Of a stretch of 64,000 nucleotides of DNA, positions 38,755 to 48,871 are shown piece by piece. Positions within the stretch are counted from its first letter, which is position 1. Every line of letters starts with the position of its first letter. Source of the DNA: Terriglobia bacterium (GTDB lineage: Bacteria > Acidobacteriota > Terriglobia > Bryobacterales > Bryobacteraceae). The notes under the pieces were generated by a model. It did not search any database. It saw nothing but the letters and a program-made list of their open reading frames with translations, and was not told where the DNA came from. Made by a program: the position numbers and the translations under genes. The DNA lies in the NCBI GenBank assembly GCA_020073265.1, contig JAIQFN010000019.1:1-64000 (forward strand), written 5' to 3'.

Positions 38755-39228
38755 ATGGTAATCGCCAGGGAAGAAATCGTCGCCCGGATCTCGGAGATCG
38801 CCCATCGTGTAGGCGAGTCCGAAGGTATTGAAATCGTGGACGTTGAGCTGCTGGGCGCCGGACGCGGCCGGGTCCTCAGGATCTTCATCGACCGGCCCCA
38901 GGGCGTCTCGCACTCAGACTGCGAATTCATTTCGCAGCAGGTAGGTACTATTTTGGACGTCGAGGACGTCATACCTGGCGACAGCTACTCGCTCGAGGTC
39001 AGCTCCCCCGGCCTGGAGCGCAAGCTGTCAAAACCCCAGGACTTCGAGAGATTTGTGGGGCAAAAAGCAAAAGTCGTGCTGCGGGAACCGGTCGAGAACC
39101 AGCGCCGCTGGGAAGGCAAGCTCGCCGGCTTTTCTCAAGGAATCGTCGCGCTCTCGCCCAGCGAGGGCCGGATCATCCATTTCCCGCTCGCGCAGGTCCA
39201 AAAAGCCAACCTGAAGTTTGACTGGTAA
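38755..39228 (+). CDS. rimP: Ribosome maturation factor RimP
   Basis: A 157-residue protein needed for 30S assembly. Family segments are visible: GIEIVDVELLGAGRGRVLRIFIDRP in the N-terminal alpha/beta domain, YSLEVSSPGLERKL at the domain junction, and a C-terminal Sm-like barrel. It is the first gene of the rimP-nusA-infB-DUF503-rbfA operon, which couples transcription elongation, initiation factor 2 and 30S maturation. The start is ATG 38755. Confidence 0.95.
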   Translation: MVIAREEIVARISEIAHRVGESEGIEIVDVELLGAGRGRVLRIFIDRPQGVSHSDCEFISQQVGTILDVEDVIPGDSYSLEVSSPGLERKLSKPQDFERFVGQKAKVVLREPVENQRRWEGKLAGFSQGIVALSPSEGRIIHFPLAQVQKANLKFDW

Positions 39229-39260
39229 CTAACCCCTGGACAGTTTGAGAAGAGGAAAAA

Positions 39261-40760
39261 GTGGCAACGATCTATCAGTCCATCGAGATCTTGAGCAAAG
39301 AGAAAGGCATCGATCCGCAAATCGTCATTGACGCCGTCAAGGACGCCATGCTGGTGGCGGCTCGCAAGCACTTCCGCACCACTGAGGATCTGTTCGCCGA
39401 GTTCAACGACGAGACCGGCGCCCTGGAAATCTACGGCGTCAGAAAGATCGTCGAAGCCGTTCAGGATCCGGTGAAGGAGATCTCCCTCCAGGACGCCCGC
39501 AAGATCGACCCGCAAGCCCAGGTGGACGCCGAGCTGCGCATTCCCAAGCCGACCGACGTGCTGGGACGCATCTCCGCCCAGACCGCCAAGCAGGTCATCC
39601 TCCAGAAGGTGCGCGAGGCCGAACGCGAGACGGTCTTCTCGGAATATTCCACCCGCGTGGGCGAACTGGTCAACTGCAGCGTGAAGCGCATCGAAGGCCA
39701 GGACCTGATGGTGGACATCGGAAAAACCGAGGCCCGCCTGCCCAAGAAGGAACAGAGCAAGCTCGAGAACTTCAGCGTGGGCGACCGCTGCCGCTGCGTC
39801 ATCCGCAGCGTCGAGAAGGCCGGCAAGAACGCCGGCGTCATCGTTTCCCGCGCCGCGCCCGAGCTGGTCATGCGCCTCTTCGAACAGGAAGTTCCCGAGA
39901 TCTACGACAACACCGTGCTGATCAGGGGCTGCGCCCGCGAGGCCGGCGAGCGAACCAAGATCGCCGTGGTCAGCCGCGACCGCGACGTCGATAGCGTGGG
40001 AGCCTGCGTCGGCATGAAAGGCATGCGCGTGCAGTCCATCATCCGCGAGCTGCGCGGCGAGAAAATCGACATCATCGAGTTCTCCGAGGACCCGGTCGTG
40101 TTCGCCACCCACGCCCTCAGCCCGGCCAAGATCACGCGCGTTTCCATCATCGATCCCGCCGAAAAGCACATGGAAGTGATCGTCGACGACACCCAGCTCT
40201 CGCTCGCCATCGGCAAGAAGGGGCAGAACGTGCGCCTGGCCGCCAAGCTGCTCGGCTGGAAGGTCGACATCAAGAGCGAAGAAGAGAAGCGCCGGGAAGC
40301 CGAAACCGCAATGGACGCGCTGGTTCCCGCCGGAGCTCCGGTGTCGGTGCTCATCGATCATGGCCTGGCCGAAGAGATCGTCGAGCAACTGATCGCCGGA
40401 AGCGTCGGCACCGTCGAAAAACTCGGCTCCATGACGCCCGAGGAACTCGAGACCATTCCAGGCATCAGTCCCGAGGTGGTGCAGAAGATCCTGGTCGCGG
40501 TGAACTCTTACTACGCACAGTTCGAGCCGCCCGCCGAAGCGGTCGAATCGGCCGAGCCGGTGGTGGAGGCGTCAGCCCCGGCGGAGTCGAGCGAATTAGA
40601 AGCCGCCGAGCTTGTCTCCGCGCCCGGCAAGGCCGATCCCGAGCCGCCGCTTGAATCGGTTCCGCAGTCCGCCGCATCCAATGAACCAGCCCCGCCTTCG
40701 GTTTCTCCTGACCTGAAAAGCGAATTTGATACCATAAAGAACTCGGAGGACGTCGGTTAG
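39261..40760 (+). CDS. nusA: Transcription termination/antitermination factor NusA
   Basis: A 499-residue RNA polymerase-binding factor starting with GTG. Domains in order are the N-terminal polymerase-binding domain (IDPQIVIDAVKDAMLVAARKH), S1 (GELVNCSVKRIEGQDLMVDIG, near 130), KH1 and KH2 (CVGMKGMRVQSIIRELRGEKIDII; LAIGKKGQNVRLAAKL), and a helix-hairpin-helix near 380 (LGSMTPEELETIPGIS). An Ala/Glu/Pro-rich tail of about 80 residues ends the protein. The tail is not part of the conserved core. Confidence 0.96.
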   Translation: MATIYQSIEILSKEKGIDPQIVIDAVKDAMLVAARKHFRTTEDLFAEFNDETGALEIYGVRKIVEAVQDPVKEISLQDARKIDPQAQVDAELRIPKPTDVLGRISAQTAKQVILQKVREAERETVFSEYSTRVGELVNCSVKRIEGQDLMVDIGKTEARLPKKEQSKLENFSVGDRCRCVIRSVEKAGKNAGVIVSRAAPELVMRLFEQEVPEIYDNTVLIRGCAREAGERTKIAVVSRDRDVDSVGACVGMKGMRVQSIIRELRGEKIDIIEFSEDPVVFATHALSPAKITRVSIIDPAEKHMEVIVDDTQLSLAIGKKGQNVRLAAKLLGWKVDIKSEEEKRREAETAMDALVPAGAPVSVLIDHGLAEEIVEQLIAGSVGTVEKLGSMTPEELETIPGISPEVVQKILVAVNSYYAQFEPPAEAVESAEPVVEASAPAESSELEAAELVSAPGKADPEPPLESVPQSAASNEPAPPSVSPDLKSEFDTIKNSEDVG

Positions 40761-40790
40761 CCGCCCGGTTGCAAGGGTGTCGCAGTACGT

Positions 40791-43640
40791 ATGAGCAAAA
40801 TCCGCATAAACGAGCTGGCAAGGCAACTCGAAATTCCGTCCCACGACATCCTCGCGATGCTGCCGGAACTCGGCGTCAGCGAGAAGAAGACGCACTCGAG
40901 TTCGGTCGACGACGACGTCGCGGAACTGATTCGCATCCGCGTTCAGGGCGGTGAACCAAGGCAGTATCGGCCCGAGGCCGCGGGAGCGCCAGTGGCCGTC
41001 GAAGAGCCGCCCGCCGTTGAAGAGTACGCTCCAGCGCCGGCCATCGCTCAACCCGCTGCCGCCGCTCAGCCCGCTCAGTCCAAAGGAGTCCCCTCACTGT
41101 CTCCGGAAACGATCCCTGCCGTGCTGGAAGACGGCGCATCAGCAGCAGCCCTGGCTGAAGAACCAATGCGCGCCAAGCCGGCCCCACTGCGGCCCCCGTT
41201 GGCCACCGGCGTGAGCGCTCCACTGCATCCTCCGCTGCGCACCACTCCGGTTCCGGCCCGGCCCGTTCCGCCCGCACCGCGCCCCGGACAGATTCTTTCA
41301 GGACCACGGCAGCCGCTGCCCCAGGGTCCCGCGCCGCCCGCGTCCGTAGCGACGCCTGCGCCCCCAGCCGCACGGGCTTCCGCGCCCGCTCAGGAAATAG
41401 CTCCCGGACCGGTGCCGACCTTGCCATTGCGAGCCCCCGCGCGCCCCGGCCTGGCAGGCCAGCCCGCCGCTCGTCCTATCGTTCCTCCGCGTCCCGACAT
41501 GGTGGCGCGTCTGCAGCAGACCAGACCCGCTCCGGCCCCCGGACAACCGCAGGCCCCCCGGCCTGGCATGCCCACCCGCAGCTCCACGCCGGTCCCCGGC
41601 CAGCCGATTTATCGCGGGCCCATTCGTCCCGGTCAGCCCGTCATGCGCGGCCCCGGCATGGGACCCGGCGGCGGTGCGGCCCCCGGCCTGCGCCGGCCAC
41701 GCACGCTGCATCCCACTTCGCCTCTGCGCGCCGAACCCGCTACCCTGCTTCCAACCGAGCAGCAGCGCCGTCACCAGGCCAAGCCCGCCGGGCGCGACCG
41801 CCATCGCGATCAGGAACAGGAAGAGGGCCGACTCGGAATGCGCGTGTCCCGGCGCGAGCAGCCCGCCGCGCCCCCGCCCATCGACCGCGAAATCACCGTC
41901 TCGGAAGGCATCACCGTCAAGGAGCTTTCTGAAAAGCTCGGCATCAAGGCCAACCTGGTCATCAAGAAACTGGTCGAAAAGAAAATCTTCGCCACCATCA
42001 ACCAGAACCTGGAAGTCAAGATGGCCGAGGAGATCGCGCGCGAGTTCGGCGCCTCCACCAACAAGGTCAGCTTCGAAGAAGAGAGCACCCAGGAGATCGA
42101 GCTCGCCGAGGAATCTTCCGACCGCGTCAAGCGCGCGCCCGTCGTCACCATCATGGGCCACGTCGATCACGGCAAGACTTCGCTGCTGGACGCCATCCGC
42201 TCCACCAACGTGGCCGATCGCGAGGCCGGCGGCATCACCCAGCACATCGGCGCCTATCACATCATAAAGAACGGCCGCAAAATCGTCTTCATCGATACGC
42301 CCGGCCATGAAGCCTTCACCCGCATGCGCGCCCGCGGCGCCAAGGTCACCGATATCGTCGTGCTGGTGGTCGCTGCCGACGACGGCGTCATGCCCCAGAC
42401 GCTCGAAGCCATCGATCATGCCAAGGCCGCCGGCGTCCCCATCATCGTCGCCATCAACAAAATCGACAAGGGCGACGCGCAGCCCGAGCGCATCAAGCAG
42501 CAACTGGCCGACCGCGGCCTGCTGGCCGAAGACTGGGGCGGCGACGTCGTCATGGTCCCGGTTTCCGCCAAAGCCAAGACCAACCTGGACCTGCTGCTCG
42601 AAATGATCCTGCTGGTGGCCGACATGCAGGACCTCAAGGCCAATCCCGATCGCCCGGCCGTCGGCACCGTGCTCGAAGCCCAGCTTGATCGCGGCCGCGG
42701 CCCGGTGGCCACCGTGATCGTGCGCAACGGCACGCTGAAAGTCGGCGACTACTTCATCTGCGGCTCGGTCTTCGGCAAGGTGCGCGCGATGTTCGACGAT
42801 CGCGGAGCGCAGATGCGCGACGCCGAACCCTCCATGCCCGCCGAGGTCCTGGGACTCGATTCCCTGCCCGAGGTCGGCGACACCTTCCAGGTGGTTACCG
42901 ATACCGCCAAGGCCAAGCAGATCGTTATCTACCGCGAATCCAAGGCGCGCGACGCCGCCATGTCCAAGACCAACCGCATCACGCTCGAGCAATTGCACGA
43001 GCAGTTGAAGGAAGGCGAGGTCAAGGAACTCAACATCATTCTCAAGACTGACGTCAGCGGCACCGCCGAAGTCCTTTCCGACATGATGCAGAAGCTTTCC
43101 AACGATAAGGTCCGCATCCGCGTGCTGCACTCCGGCGTCGGCGCCATCAACGAGACCGACGTGCTGCTGGCTTCCGCGTCCAACGCCATCATCGTCGGCT
43201 TCAACGTGCGCCCCGAACGCAACGCCACCGCGCTGGCCGAGCAGGAAAAAGTCGACATCCGCCTGCACACCATCATCTACGAGCTCACCGACGAGCTGAA
43301 GCGCGCCATGACCGGCATGCTCGAGCCCGTGTTCAAGGAAGTCTACCAGGGCCGCGCCGAAGTCCGCGAAGTGTTCCGCATCAGCAAGGTGGGCAACGTG
43401 GCCGGCTGCATGGTCATCGACGGCTTGATCAAGCGCGACAGCGAAGTGCGCCTGCTGCGCGACAACGTGGTGGTGTTCACCGGCAAGATTGAATCGCTGA
43501 AGCGCTTCAAGAACGACGCCAGCGAAGTCAAGAACGGATTCGAATGCGGCGTGACCATCCGAAACTTCAGCGACGTCAAACCCCGCGATGTCATCGAAGC
43601 CTTCGTCACCGAGCGTGTGGCCGCCGAGGCAATGGCGTGA
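40791..43640 (+). CDS. infB: Translation initiation factor IF-2
   Basis: A 949-residue GTPase that places initiator fMet-tRNA on the ribosome. The first 50 residues form one IF2-N module ([18 protein letters not shown]). A low-complexity Pro/Ala/Arg linker of about 300 residues follows, then a second IF2-N module ([22 protein letters not shown]). The G domain starts near 450 with [16 protein letters not shown], then DTPGHEAFT and NKIDKGD, and domains 2 to 4 complete the protein. The linker is much longer than usual and rich in RPG and PAPP units. Confidence 0.96.
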   Translation: MSKIRINELARQLEIPSHDILAMLPELGVSEKKTHSSSVDDDVAELIRIRVQGGEPRQYRPEAAGAPVAVEEPPAVEEYAPAPAIAQPAAAAQPAQSKGVPSLSPETIPAVLEDGASAAALAEEPMRAKPAPLRPPLATGVSAPLHPPLRTTPVPARPVPPAPRPGQILSGPRQPLPQGPAPPASVATPAPPAARASAPAQEIAPGPVPTLPLRAPARPGLAGQPAARPIVPPRPDMVARLQQTRPAPAPGQPQAPRPGMPTRSSTPVPGQPIYRGPIRPGQPVMRGPGMGPGGGAAPGLRRPRTLHPTSPLRAEPATLLPTEQQRRHQAKPAGRDRHRDQEQEEGRLGMRVSRREQPAAPPPIDREITVSEGITVKELSEKLGIKANLVIKKLVEKKIFATINQNLEVKMAEEIAREFGASTNKVSFEEESTQEIELAEESSDRVKRAPVVTIMGHVDHGKTSLLDAIRSTNVADREAGGITQHIGAYHIIKNGRKIVFIDTPGHEAFTRMRARGAKVTDIVVLVVAADDGVMPQTLEAIDHAKAAGVPIIVAINKIDKGDAQPERIKQQLADRGLLAEDWGGDVVMVPVSAKAKTNLDLLLEMILLVADMQDLKANPDRPAVGTVLEAQLDRGRGPVATVIVRNGTLKVGDYFICGSVFGKVRAMFDDRGAQMRDAEPSMPAEVLGLDSLPEVGDTFQVVTDTAKAKQIVIYRESKARDAAMSKTNRITLEQLHEQLKEGEVKELNIILKTDVSGTAEVLSDMMQKLSNDKVRIRVLHSGVGAINETDVLLASASNAIIVGFNVRPERNATALAEQEKVDIRLHTIIYELTDELKRAMTGMLEPVFKEVYQGRAEVREVFRISKVGNVAGCMVIDGLIKRDSEVRLLRDNVVVFTGKIESLKRFKNDASEVKNGFECGVTIRNFSDVKPRDVIEAFVTERVAAEAMA

Positions 43641-43647
43641 CAATGCC

Positions 43648-43935
43648 ATGCCAACCGTTGGCGTACTGACGCTCGAACTCCACCTGGACGGCTCGCACTC
43701 CCTCAAAGACAAGCGCCATACCGTCAAGGGCCTCAAGGACCGCCTTCGCAGCAAGTTCAACGTGGCGGTGGCCGAAATCGATTATCAGGACCTGTGGCAG
43801 CGCGCGCTGGTCTCCGCCGTGACCGTTTCGAGCGACCACACCCACGCCGCGCAAACTCTACAATTGGTGGAGCGCGAAGCGGCGGCGATTCTGGGCGGCC
43901 TGCTGGTGGGTACAACCCTCGAGTGGATTGAATGA
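43648..43935 (+). CDS. DUF503 (YlxP-like) protein
   Basis: A 95-residue protein. GVLTLELHLDGSHSLKDKRHTVKGLKDRLRSKFNVAVAEID is the family signature. YlxP-like genes commonly sit between infB and rbfA, as here, and are linked by context to translation or RNA binding; no biochemical role can be read from sequence. Its end overlaps the rbfA ATG by four bases. ATG 43648 gives the expected N terminus. Confidence 0.92.
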   Translation: MPTVGVLTLELHLDGSHSLKDKRHTVKGLKDRLRSKFNVAVAEIDYQDLWQRALVSAVTVSSDHTHAAQTLQLVEREAAAILGGLLVGTTLEWIE

Positions 43936-44285
43936 CCGACCACCGCACCGAACGCATTTCCGAAGCCCTGCGCGAAGAGCTCTCCGAACTGATCGGCTAC
44001 GAGCTCAGCGACCCGCGCATCGGCTTCGCAACGGTGACGGATGTCCAGGTGACGCCCGACAAACGCCACGCCTTCGTGCGCGTGGGCGTCCCCGCCGACA
44101 CCGACAAGCAGCAGACCCTGGCCGCCCTCGATCACGCCCGCAATTTCCTGCGCCGCGAACTGGCCGCCCGCCTGGAACTCTTCCGCGTCCCCGAGCTGCA
44201 CTTCGAAGCCGACATCGCCACCGAACTGGGCGGCCGCATGGAACACCTTCTAAAGCGCGTGAAAAAAGGCCGCCCTCGCGAATAG
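43932..44285 (+). CDS. rbfA: Ribosome-binding factor A
   Basis: A 117-residue KH-fold protein for 30S (16S 5' end) maturation and cold adaptation. Conserved pieces are RISEALREELSELIGYELSDPRIGFATVTDVQVTPD and RRELAARLELFRVPELHFEAD. The length is normal. It is the last gene of the rimP operon, its ATG overlaps the DUF503 stop, and a short family-B palindrome follows. Confidence 0.95.
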   Translation: MTDHRTERISEALREELSELIGYELSDPRIGFATVTDVQVTPDKRHAFVRVGVPADTDKQQTLAALDHARNFLRRELAARLELFRVPELHFEADIATELGGRMEHLLKRVKKGRPRE

Positions 44286-44291
44286 CCGCAC

Positions 44292-44315
44292 GTGGCGCAC
44301 GCACTCGTGCACGCG
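44292..44315. repeat. Palindromic repeat family B, single-hairpin copy 4
   Basis: GTGGCGCACGCACTCGTGC followed by ACGCG. Only the first hairpin of the family is present, just after the rbfA stop. Confidence 0.75.
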
Positions 44316-44442
44316 AGATGTTGGATTTCGCCCCTCTGCTTCCAGCATAGCAAGCTAAAGCATTGAAAACAAGACTAGATTTCAAACCGGTGTCCGGCTA
44401 TTATCAACCAGCGAAGCAGACTTCGACTTACAAGGAGCCAGC

Positions 44443-45372
44443 ATGCCAGAGCCGCTGAACGCATTCGATGCGTCTATCCTGGACCAGAAGGCGTCCAAGG
44501 CCGGCCCAGCCGCGATCGACATCGCCTACCAGCGCCTCGGCAACCCCGACGCGCCCGTAGTGCTGCTGATCATGGGCCTCGCCGCGCAATCCATCCATTG
44601 GCCGGACGCATTCTGCCACGCGCTCGCCGGCGCCGGCCTGCAAGTCGTCCGCTTCGACAATCGTGACGCCGGCCTCTCCACGCACATCACGAACGCCCCG
44701 CCACCCGACCTGCCCGCGGCGCTCGCCGGCGACCTCTCGTCCGTGTCCTACACGCTCTCGGACATGGCCGCCGACGCGGTGGGCTTGCTGGACGCGCTCG
44801 GCTTCCACCAGGCGCACATCGTCGGCGCGTCCATGGGAGGAGCGATCGCGCAAACCATGGCCATCGAGCATCCGCACCGCGTCCGCTCTCTCACCTCGAT
44901 GATGTCGACAACCGGCAACATGTCAGTCGGCCAGCCCTCGCCGGACGCGCTCCGCGAAGTGTTCGCCGGCCCGCCCGCGGTCACCCGCGACGAAGTCGTT
45001 CAGCAGCGGCTCCGGGCTTCCCGCGCCGTCGGCTCGCCTGGATTTCCGGCGGACGAGAAGGAAGTCGCCGCGCGAGCAGGCCGCGCCTTCGACCGCTCCC
45101 ACGATCCGGCCGGCATCGCCCGCCAAGCCATAGCGACGGTCGCTTCCGGCGATCGGACCGAACGCCTCCGCCATCTCGCTGTCCCGGCGCTCGTAATCCA
45201 CGGCCTCGCCGACCGCATGTGCGACGCGAGCGGCGGGCGCGCGACGGCGGAAGCCATCCCCGGCGCAGAACTCGTCCTGATCGAGGGAATGGGCCATGAC
45301 CTGCCACCCGCTTTGCGCCCCCAACTCGCAGCCCACATCGCCGAATTCGTCTGGCGCGCGGAGCGCCGTTGA
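44443..45372 (+). CDS. Alpha/beta-fold hydrolase
   Basis: A 309-residue hydrolase. The nucleophile elbow GASMG (Ser near residue 130) lies in AHIVGASMGGAIAQ. An oxyanion segment LLIMGLAAQSIHWP lies near 45, the acid is probably in LVIHGLADRMCD near 255, and the catalytic His is in GMGHDLPP near 287. These fit epoxide-hydrolase or esterase-like family members; the substrate is not identifiable. About 130 bases of its 3' part are duplicated at 48240-48373, on the far side of the next gene. Confidence 0.88.
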   Translation: MPEPLNAFDASILDQKASKAGPAAIDIAYQRLGNPDAPVVLLIMGLAAQSIHWPDAFCHALAGAGLQVVRFDNRDAGLSTHITNAPPPDLPAALAGDLSSVSYTLSDMAADAVGLLDALGFHQAHIVGASMGGAIAQTMAIEHPHRVRSLTSMMSTTGNMSVGQPSPDALREVFAGPPAVTRDEVVQQRLRASRAVGSPGFPADEKEVAARAGRAFDRSHDPAGIARQAIATVASGDRTERLRHLAVPALVIHGLADRMCDASGGRATAEAIPGAELVLIEGMGHDLPPALRPQLAAHIAEFVWRAERR

Positions 45373-45483
45373 ACGAGCCCCTGCCATTGCCACCCACGGC
45401 TGCACCATCCTCACAGCTCGGAAAATCGCAAGCTTCAGTTACGCTCACATCTGCGGCTTAACCGGGCAGTGCGCTGGCTGAAT

Positions 45484-48105
45484 CTATTGCACTGGAATGG
45501 TCACAAGAGGGGGCCCCAGGCCGCCGGTGGTGAATTGGACGTTCAGGTTGCCAGTGCCAACCTGGTCGGGAACAACGACGTTGAATTGATACAGTCCGAC
45601 CGAGCCCGGGCTGAGGCCTGCGAACAGCACCGCCGCGTTGTGCGCGTTGATGGTGGCCGAGGGCATCGGGTTCATGGTGGAGGCCGGCGACGATCCCGCC
45701 GGAGCGCCCGTTGCAGGCAACGGCGTCACCGGACCGAATCCGGTCCCGTAAAATGTGATGGCATCACCTGGATGGGCGGGGTTCTGGCTGGTTACCAGCG
45801 AATAGTCAGAATGAACGGCCACCGCCTGTTTGCCATCGCTCGTGACAATCGCAGGGAAGGTGGGGAGGAAGAACGCGCGCATCGCAGTACTGACCGAGCC
45901 GTTGTTGACGACCACGATGGTGGCGGCGGGCACGGTATAGGGTACGTCCAAGCCCCGAACCTCCCAAGGCATCTGAAAGTTGATCTGCTCCTGGCCGTTG
46001 ACATTCGCAATGGCATACAGCGGCGCCGGCACGCCGTTGACGAGCACGGAGGTGCCATGGATCGAGTAAGGCAGCACCGAGGTGGACGCTGAAACCACTC
46101 CGTTCACTCCCCGAGTAAGACCTGTTCCGAAGATCGTCGCGATCATCCCCGGTGAAACCCCGGTTTGGAAACTGGCGGCGTTAACCGTGGCTGACAGGCC
46201 GATAGCCTCAGTATTGGGAAGCGGGAACAAAGGCGCGGGTCCCGCCCATCCGATTTCCAGGGGACGATACCGCCGGATCTCGACCGGAGGTTCCTGGCCG
46301 AGCGTCAAGATGGCGCGCCAGGGCGCGCTAAAGACCAGTTTGACGGTGTTGCTGGTTGCATTGCAGCTGGGCAGTGCACCCGCTGTGCTGGAACAAGCCG
46401 TCAATGTGCTCGAAAACGTGCCGTCGGAGTTTACCGGCCCGGTGGCGAAAAACCAGGTTGGCTGTCCCGAAGAGCTGTACATCAGCCCGCCAGCGCGCAG
46501 CGTGTTCCCTTGCACTTCGAGAAAATAACCCCGCCCCGATTGAGTCGTCTCGTCCCACCAACCCGTTCGCCGGGCATTCAACATCGGCGAAGCCCACTGG
46601 CCGCTGAATTGGAACCGTTGGATTGGGATACTCTGCGTTCCGATCTGCAATGTTGCGGTGGCCGCGCCATTGAAGACCAGCGTTACTGCAGGACCGTCCA
46701 CCACCCCAGTCGGCGGCGTCGCAGCCTGGTTCAACGCCCACCCCCCTGTGTACTGTTCCGCCGTGCCGGCATACTCACCAGTCGGCCTTTGAATGCAACG
46801 CACCAGGCTCCACAGCGGATCGCCTTTCGTGGAATACGTCAAGGTTCCCAGGCGAACGACGCCATTCTCCGCTTCCATCACATAGAACGTTCCCGGCGTC
46901 GCCGCGTTGTACCACCAGCCACTGGCCGGAATCGTTTGGGGCGTGCTCGCCTGATTGGCTTGCGTGAACGTCTGCAGCGCGGGTTTGCCGCGAAGGTTCT
47001 CGCCGGGCGATCCCTGAAACGCAGGCTGGTGAGTGTCTAACCAGGAATAGGGCAGGCGACCGATCGAATCGAACACCGCGCCCCAGAACCAGGACCGATC
47101 CAGCGTTGGCATGAGATGGAAGAACACCTGATAGAGATTCACCTGGGCCTGATAATCGACTGGAGGCCAGACGCTGCCAGGTTGAAGCTCGAATAACGGC
47201 AGCTCGCCCATGGCGGCGTTCGGAAACGACGCGAAGGCCGCGTCGGTGATCAGGACCGGTTTTCCGTAGAGCGCATGCATATCCGACATGACGTGGAATA
47301 CGTTTTCGCCGTCGATATCCGCTTGAAAGTCGGCCGCTAATTCAGCGACAGTGGGGTCGGCATGGTGGGTAAGATCCGGCCCAAATCCGATACCGAAAAC
47401 GTCCTGCAAGGCTGCAATTTGCGGCGGACGGTTTAAAATCCAGAAGCTGATACCCGGTCCCCATGCTGAGGAACCCGAAGTCAACTTTCCGCTGAATACG
47501 GCTCGAACCTGAGCGGCCGCCTGCGTCCATAGGTCGAGGACGCTGGAATTGACGGTAAGCTGCTCGAGATCGTCGCTGTACAGAATGAAGTACTCGCAGC
47601 CCGCGCTCTCGGCGATCTGCGCCGTGCTGACCAAGCGCGGGATATGTTGGGCCATGAACGCTCGAGCGTCGGTGGGCTCGGCGCGTTTCTCCAGGAGGGG
47701 CGCGATCCCCACCATAATGCATGGAATGCCCTGCGCGGTCAGCCTCTGCCCGAACGCAACGACATTGCTCGCCTGGCCCTCCAGGGGAAATGGGACGGAT
47801 GGGTCGTAAGCGTTATCGGTTGGGTTCTTCAACAGGCCAAGGGTCACGTTGATCTTCACCAAATTGGTTCCGGTGGCTTTGATCTCGCTCACAATCTGAT
47901 CGAGCGTTGGAACCGAATAACCGAATCCAAGATCGACCGGATCAACGTATCCACTCTGAATGCCGGTGACCGCCAACTCCGCGAAGGAAAGGCCGTTGAC
48001 TTGGAATGGGCCGGTTTGCGTAGGCTTCAGAAAATCCTGGCTCTGAGCAGCGGCGAAATGCGAATGCATGAGGATCAGAGCGAGCAAGCAAAGACGCTTA
48101 TTCAT
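45484..48105 (-). CDS. Large secreted protein: TIM-barrel-like region, GWW repeats and TIGR03437-type C-terminal domain
   Basis: About 873 residues. A signal peptide (MNKRLCLLALILMHSHFAAAQ) is followed by a region to about 385 with TIM-barrel-like features (NLVKINVTLGLL; CEYFILYSDDLEQL; KPVLITDAAFASF), perhaps a glycoside hydrolase. Two copies of a GWWxxxTxxG...VRLGTLxYSxxGxPxW motif lie near 392 and 510. From about 638 there is a TIGR03437-type domain (NAASFQTGVSPGMIATIFGTGL; YGTGFGPVTPLP). It is exported and probably acts on or binds polysaccharide. Start ATG 48105 was chosen for the signal peptide; a TTG at 48129 is also possible. Confidence 0.8.
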   Translation of the reverse strand: MNKRLCLLALILMHSHFAAAQSQDFLKPTQTGPFQVNGLSFAELAVTGIQSGYVDPVDLGFGYSVPTLDQIVSEIKATGTNLVKINVTLGLLKNPTDNAYDPSVPFPLEGQASNVVAFGQRLTAQGIPCIMVGIAPLLEKRAEPTDARAFMAQHIPRLVSTAQIAESAGCEYFILYSDDLEQLTVNSSVLDLWTQAAAQVRAVFSGKLTSGSSAWGPGISFWILNRPPQIAALQDVFGIGFGPDLTHHADPTVAELAADFQADIDGENVFHVMSDMHALYGKPVLITDAAFASFPNAAMGELPLFELQPGSVWPPVDYQAQVNLYQVFFHLMPTLDRSWFWGAVFDSIGRLPYSWLDTHQPAFQGSPGENLRGKPALQTFTQANQASTPQTIPASGWWYNAATPGTFYVMEAENGVVRLGTLTYSTKGDPLWSLVRCIQRPTGEYAGTAEQYTGGWALNQAATPPTGVVDGPAVTLVFNGAATATLQIGTQSIPIQRFQFSGQWASPMLNARRTGWWDETTQSGRGYFLEVQGNTLRAGGLMYSSSGQPTWFFATGPVNSDGTFSSTLTACSSTAGALPSCNATSNTVKLVFSAPWRAILTLGQEPPVEIRRYRPLEIGWAGPAPLFPLPNTEAIGLSATVNAASFQTGVSPGMIATIFGTGLTRGVNGVVSASTSVLPYSIHGTSVLVNGVPAPLYAIANVNGQEQINFQMPWEVRGLDVPYTVPAATIVVVNNGSVSTAMRAFFLPTFPAIVTSDGKQAVAVHSDYSLVTSQNPAHPGDAITFYGTGFGPVTPLPATGAPAGSSPASTMNPMPSATINAHNAAVLFAGLSPGSVGLYQFNVVVPDQVGTGNLNVQFTTGGLGPPLVTIPVQ

Positions 48106-48239
48106 ATGGCGCCGAGAGTCGTTGGGCAATATGGAAAAGAGTATACTTCATCCTCGCCTCGTACCAGTCAGTGTCCAGAACCTGTTCCCGCAAAACCCAC
48201 ATCGCCGCAGGCCCACGATCACGAACGCTCGCCGCCCGG

Positions 48240-48373
48240 CATCTCGCTGTCCCGGCTCTCGTGATCCACGGCCTCGCCGACCGCATGTGCGACGCAAGCG
48301 GCGGCCGAGCGACAGCGGAAGCCATCCCCGGCGCAGAACTCGTCCTGATCGAGGGAATGGGCCATGACCTGGC
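48240..48373 (+). pseudogene. Duplicated 3' fragment of the alpha/beta hydrolase gene
   Basis: Nearly identical to 45172-45304, including LADRMCDASGGRATAEAIPG and IEGMGHDL in the same frame. The sequence on either side is unrelated to the parent gene, the nucleophile region is missing, and no start is evident. It is a remnant left by a duplication spanning or flanking the 45484-48105 gene. Confidence 0.85.
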
Positions 48374-48535
48374 GGCTGATTTTACCAGGTGGCAACACAG
48401 CAACTCGAAGTTTGAGCAGGAATTCGAGAGGGTGGTGCAAGCATTGCGCGCGGACGTCCGTGCTGCGCGAGTTACTACCCGAGCCTAGACTGGGCGACAA
48501 CTTACTTGGCTCACCTGGGGCGATACCCTAAAGGC

Positions 48536-48703
48536 ATGGCCCCTATTCGTCCAAGACTCATCTGGCAGGACGCCTTTAACATCGCGTCGGTCCTGTTCGC
48601 GTTCGCTATCGCTAGGGCGGAGGACATGATGTTTTTTGTGATCTTCACCTCTGTCGCTCTAGAGGCTGTGCGCTGCTTGGAATATGGTTTCACAAGGAAG
48701 TAA
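48536..48703 (+). CDS. Possible small membrane protein
   Basis: A 55-codon frame from ATG 48536 reads APIRPRLIWQDAFNIASVL, FAFAIARAEDMMFFVIFTSV and ends in EYGFTRK. One or two hydrophobic segments could span a membrane. No Shine-Dalgarno is clear and no family is recognised. It may be a chance ORF in AT-richer DNA. Confidence 0.25.
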   Translation: MAPIRPRLIWQDAFNIASVLFAFAIARAEDMMFFVIFTSVALEAVRCLEYGFTRK

Positions 48704-48841
48704 CTTTGGCGGTTCGTGTGATTGTGCGCAAGAAGGCCGACGCTTTCGATCGCTGTCAGCTTACATTCGTGAAATGTAGGAGATATCGTGTACCATTCTA
48801 TGATTGCTTCGTATTAACAATAATCTCTTGCATTAAAACTA

Positions 48842-48871
48842 TTGCGGTCCCCACTGTAGATGACGTACAAT
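48842..48871 (+). promoter_or_regulatory. Possible promoter of the 48.9-52.7 kb secreted-protein genes
   Basis: TTGCGG and TACAAT are separated by 18 bases, about 55 bases before the probable start at 48926. It is the only good sigma-70-like pair ahead of this gene run. Confidence 0.35.
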
